Assembly: GCA_005888925.1 (NCBI GenBank)
Contig: VBCP01000259.1
Span: forward strand, 1-7,865
Reading direction: 5' to 3'
Source of the DNA: Betaproteobacteria bacterium
Lineage (GTDB): Bacteria > Pseudomonadota > Gammaproteobacteria > Burkholderiales > SG8-39
DNA: 7,865 bases
The stretch's first letter is position 1, and each line of letters opens with the position of its first letter. The notes beneath the pieces are model-generated. The model had not been told where the DNA came from, did no database searches, and saw only the letters and a list, made by a program, of their open reading frames with translations. The translations under genes and the position numbers were made by a program. Positions 6,466 to 7,865 of the stretch are shown in pieces.

Positions 6466-7865
6466 TTAGGTCCATCGTCGTATGTCGACGAAGTGCCCTG
6501 CGATGGCGGCCGCGGCCGCCATGATGGGACTCACGAGGTGCGTGCGCCCGCCGGGCCCCTGGCGGCCCTCGAAGTTGCGGTTGGAGGTCGAGGCGCAGCG
6601 CTCGCCGGCAGCGAGGCGATCGGGATTCATGCCGAGGCACATCGAGCAGCCCGGCTCGCGCCATTCGAAGCCGGCATCGCGGAAGACGCGGTCAAGGCCC
6701 TCGCGCTCGGCCTGCTCCTTAACCAAGCCTGAGCCGGGCACGACGAGCGCCAGCTTCACGTTGGATGCGACGTGCTTGCCCTCCACCACCGAGGCGGCCG
6801 CGCGCAAGTCCTCGATGCGCGAGTTGGTGCAGGAGCCGATGAATACCTTGTCGATGCGGATGTCGGTGATCGGCGTGCGCGGTTTGAGTCCCATGTACTC
6901 GAGCGCGCGCTCCATGCCTTCGCGGCGCAGGCTGTCCTTCTCGCGGTCGGGATCGGGCACCGCGTCGTCCACCGAAACGACCATCTCGGGGGAAGTTCCC
7001 CAGGTGACGTGCGGCTTGATGTCGCGCGCGTCGAGGGTGATCTCGCGGTCGAATTTCGCGCCCGGATCGCTCTTCAGCGTGCGCCAGTAGGTGACCGCCT
7101 GCTCCCACTGCGCACCCTTGGGAGCGAATTTGCGGCCCTTCAAGTATTCGATCGTGACCTCATCGACCGCCACCATGCCCGCGCGCGCCCCGGCCTCGAT
7201 CGCCATGTTGCAGACCGTCATGCGTCCTTCCATCGACAGCGAGCGGATCGTGCTGCCAGCGAACTCGATGGCGGAGCCGGTGCCGCCAGCGGTGCCGATG
7301 CGGCCGATGATGGCGAGCACGACATCCTTCGCCGTGACGCCGCGTGCGAGCGGGCCCTCGACGTTGATGCGCATGTTCTTCATCTTCTTCGTCACCAGGC
7401 ACTGGGTGGCGAGCACGTGCTCCACCTCGGAAGTGCCGATGCCGTGCGCCAGGCACGCAAAGGCGCCGTGCGTGCTGGTATGCGAATCGCCGCAGACCAC
7501 CGTCATCCCGGGAAGCGTCGCGCCCTGCTCCGGCCCGATCACGTGGACGATCCCCTGGCGCTTGTCGAGGTAGGGGAAATAGACCTTGGCGCCGAACTCG
7601 CGCATGTTGGCGTCGAGCGTCTCGATCTGCAGGCGCGCGAACGGATCGCGCACGCCGGCGAGACCTTCGTCCCAGTGGGTGGTCGGCGTGTTGTGGTCGG
7701 CCGTGGCGACGACCGATTCGGTGCGCCAGGGCTTGCGGCCCGCGGTGCGCAGGCCCTCGTAAGCCTGGGCGCTCGTCACCTCGTGTACGAGGTGCCGATC
7801 GATGTAAAGGAGCGCCGTGCCATCGTCCTCGACGTGGACGAGGTGGCTGTCCCAAAGCTTGTCGT
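6466..7865 (-). CDS. leuC: 3-isopropylmalate dehydratase large subunit (first few codons beyond the right edge)
   Basis: LeuC is the large subunit of isopropylmalate isomerase, an aconitase-superfamily enzyme holding a [4Fe-4S] cluster. The visible 465 codons begin at DKLWDSH, so only about five or six N-terminal residues plus the start are missing (families usually begin like M-x-x-T-L-Y-D-K-L). The reading frame runs through the GTG at 7779, which codes Val in the conserved HEVTS motif and is not the start. Cluster-binding cysteines are at visible residues 344 (FIGSCTNS), 406 and 409 (PGCSMC). Other family motifs are DHNTPTT, GDSHTSTHGAF and the C-terminal TSNRNFEGRQG. All three cluster ligands are intact. 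It ends with TAA 23 nt before leuD, its obligate partner. The operon promoter and any leader lie outside the window. Confidence 0.97.
   Translation of the reverse strand, partial: DKLWDSHLVHVEDDGTALLYIDRHLVHEVTSAQAYEGLRTAGRKPWRTESVVATADHNTPTTHWDEGLAGVRDPFARLQIETLDANMREFGAKVYFPYLDKRQGIVHVIGPEQGATLPGMTVVCGDSHTSTHGAFACLAHGIGTSEVEHVLATQCLVTKKMKNMRINVEGPLARGVTAKDVVLAIIGRIGTAGGTGSAIEFAGSTIRSLSMEGRMTVCNMAIEAGARAGMVAVDEVTIEYLKGRKFAPKGAQWEQAVTYWRTLKSDPGAKFDREITLDARDIKPHVTWGTSPEMVVSVDDAVPDPDREKDSLRREGMERALEYMGLKPRTPITDIRIDKVFIGSCTNSRIEDLRAAASVVEGKHVASNVKLALVVPGSGLVKEQAEREGLDRVFRDAGFEWREPGCSMCLGMNPDRLAAGERCASTSNRNFEGRQGPGGRTHLVSPIMAAAAAIAGHFVDIRRWT

Noticed and set aside
1..7865. Search for CRISPR arrays, insertion-sequence ends, tRNA genes, defence genes or a new accessory system
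   Set aside because: The strand is almost completely filled with seven recognised housekeeping genes; no spaced repeats, terminal inverted repeats or tRNA-like folds were seen.

Overview
The window is a single-strand block of housekeeping genes from a high-GC (roughly two-thirds G+C by eye) Gram-negative bacterium, almost certainly a betaproteobacterium. All seven genes are on the minus strand, so transcription runs from the right edge to the left edge: leuC (start just outside the window) > leuD > leuB > asd > fimV > truA > trpF (runs off the left edge). This order (leucine genes, asd, a FimV/HubP-type polar landmark gene, truA, trpF) is, from established knowledge, the usual betaproteobacterial arrangement. 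The protein sequences agree with that: an Asd of the gamma/betaproteobacterial type with a GWRGMVGS nucleotide loop, and a FimV with LysM, transmembrane segment and acidic tail.

Right part (4795-7865): leuC and leuD encode the two subunits of isopropylmalate isomerase and leuB encodes 3-isopropylmalate dehydrogenase. Together they cover the middle steps of leucine synthesis. Spacing is tight (23 nt, then 1 nt), and asd starts 3 nt after leuB. Asd makes aspartate semialdehyde for lysine/diaminopimelate, threonine and methionine, so this half is a plain amino-acid operon.

Middle (920-3657): a 92-nt AT-richer gap separates asd from fimV and is the only real intergenic region. It may hold a weak promoter. 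fimV encodes a large one-pass inner-membrane protein: signal peptide, periplasmic FimV N-domain, LysM, coiled coil, Pro/Ala/Lys-rich linker, transmembrane helix, and an acidic cytoplasmic tail with a TPR-like region and a C-terminal FimV domain. Directly after the transmembrane helix the Lys codons form an A9 run containing a dnaX-type slippery heptamer in the correct phase, with stops close by in both alternative frames.

Left part (1-919): truA (tRNA pseudouridine synthase) follows fimV closely and overlaps trpF by 4 nt. The conserved TruA N-terminus lies upstream of the first ATG/GTG/TTG in its frame, and the best-placed start is a rare ATT codon.

I see no mobile element, CRISPR array, tRNA, rRNA or defence gene, and no wholly new system. 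The two observations most worth checking are the slippery A-run in fimV and the apparent ATT start of truA.
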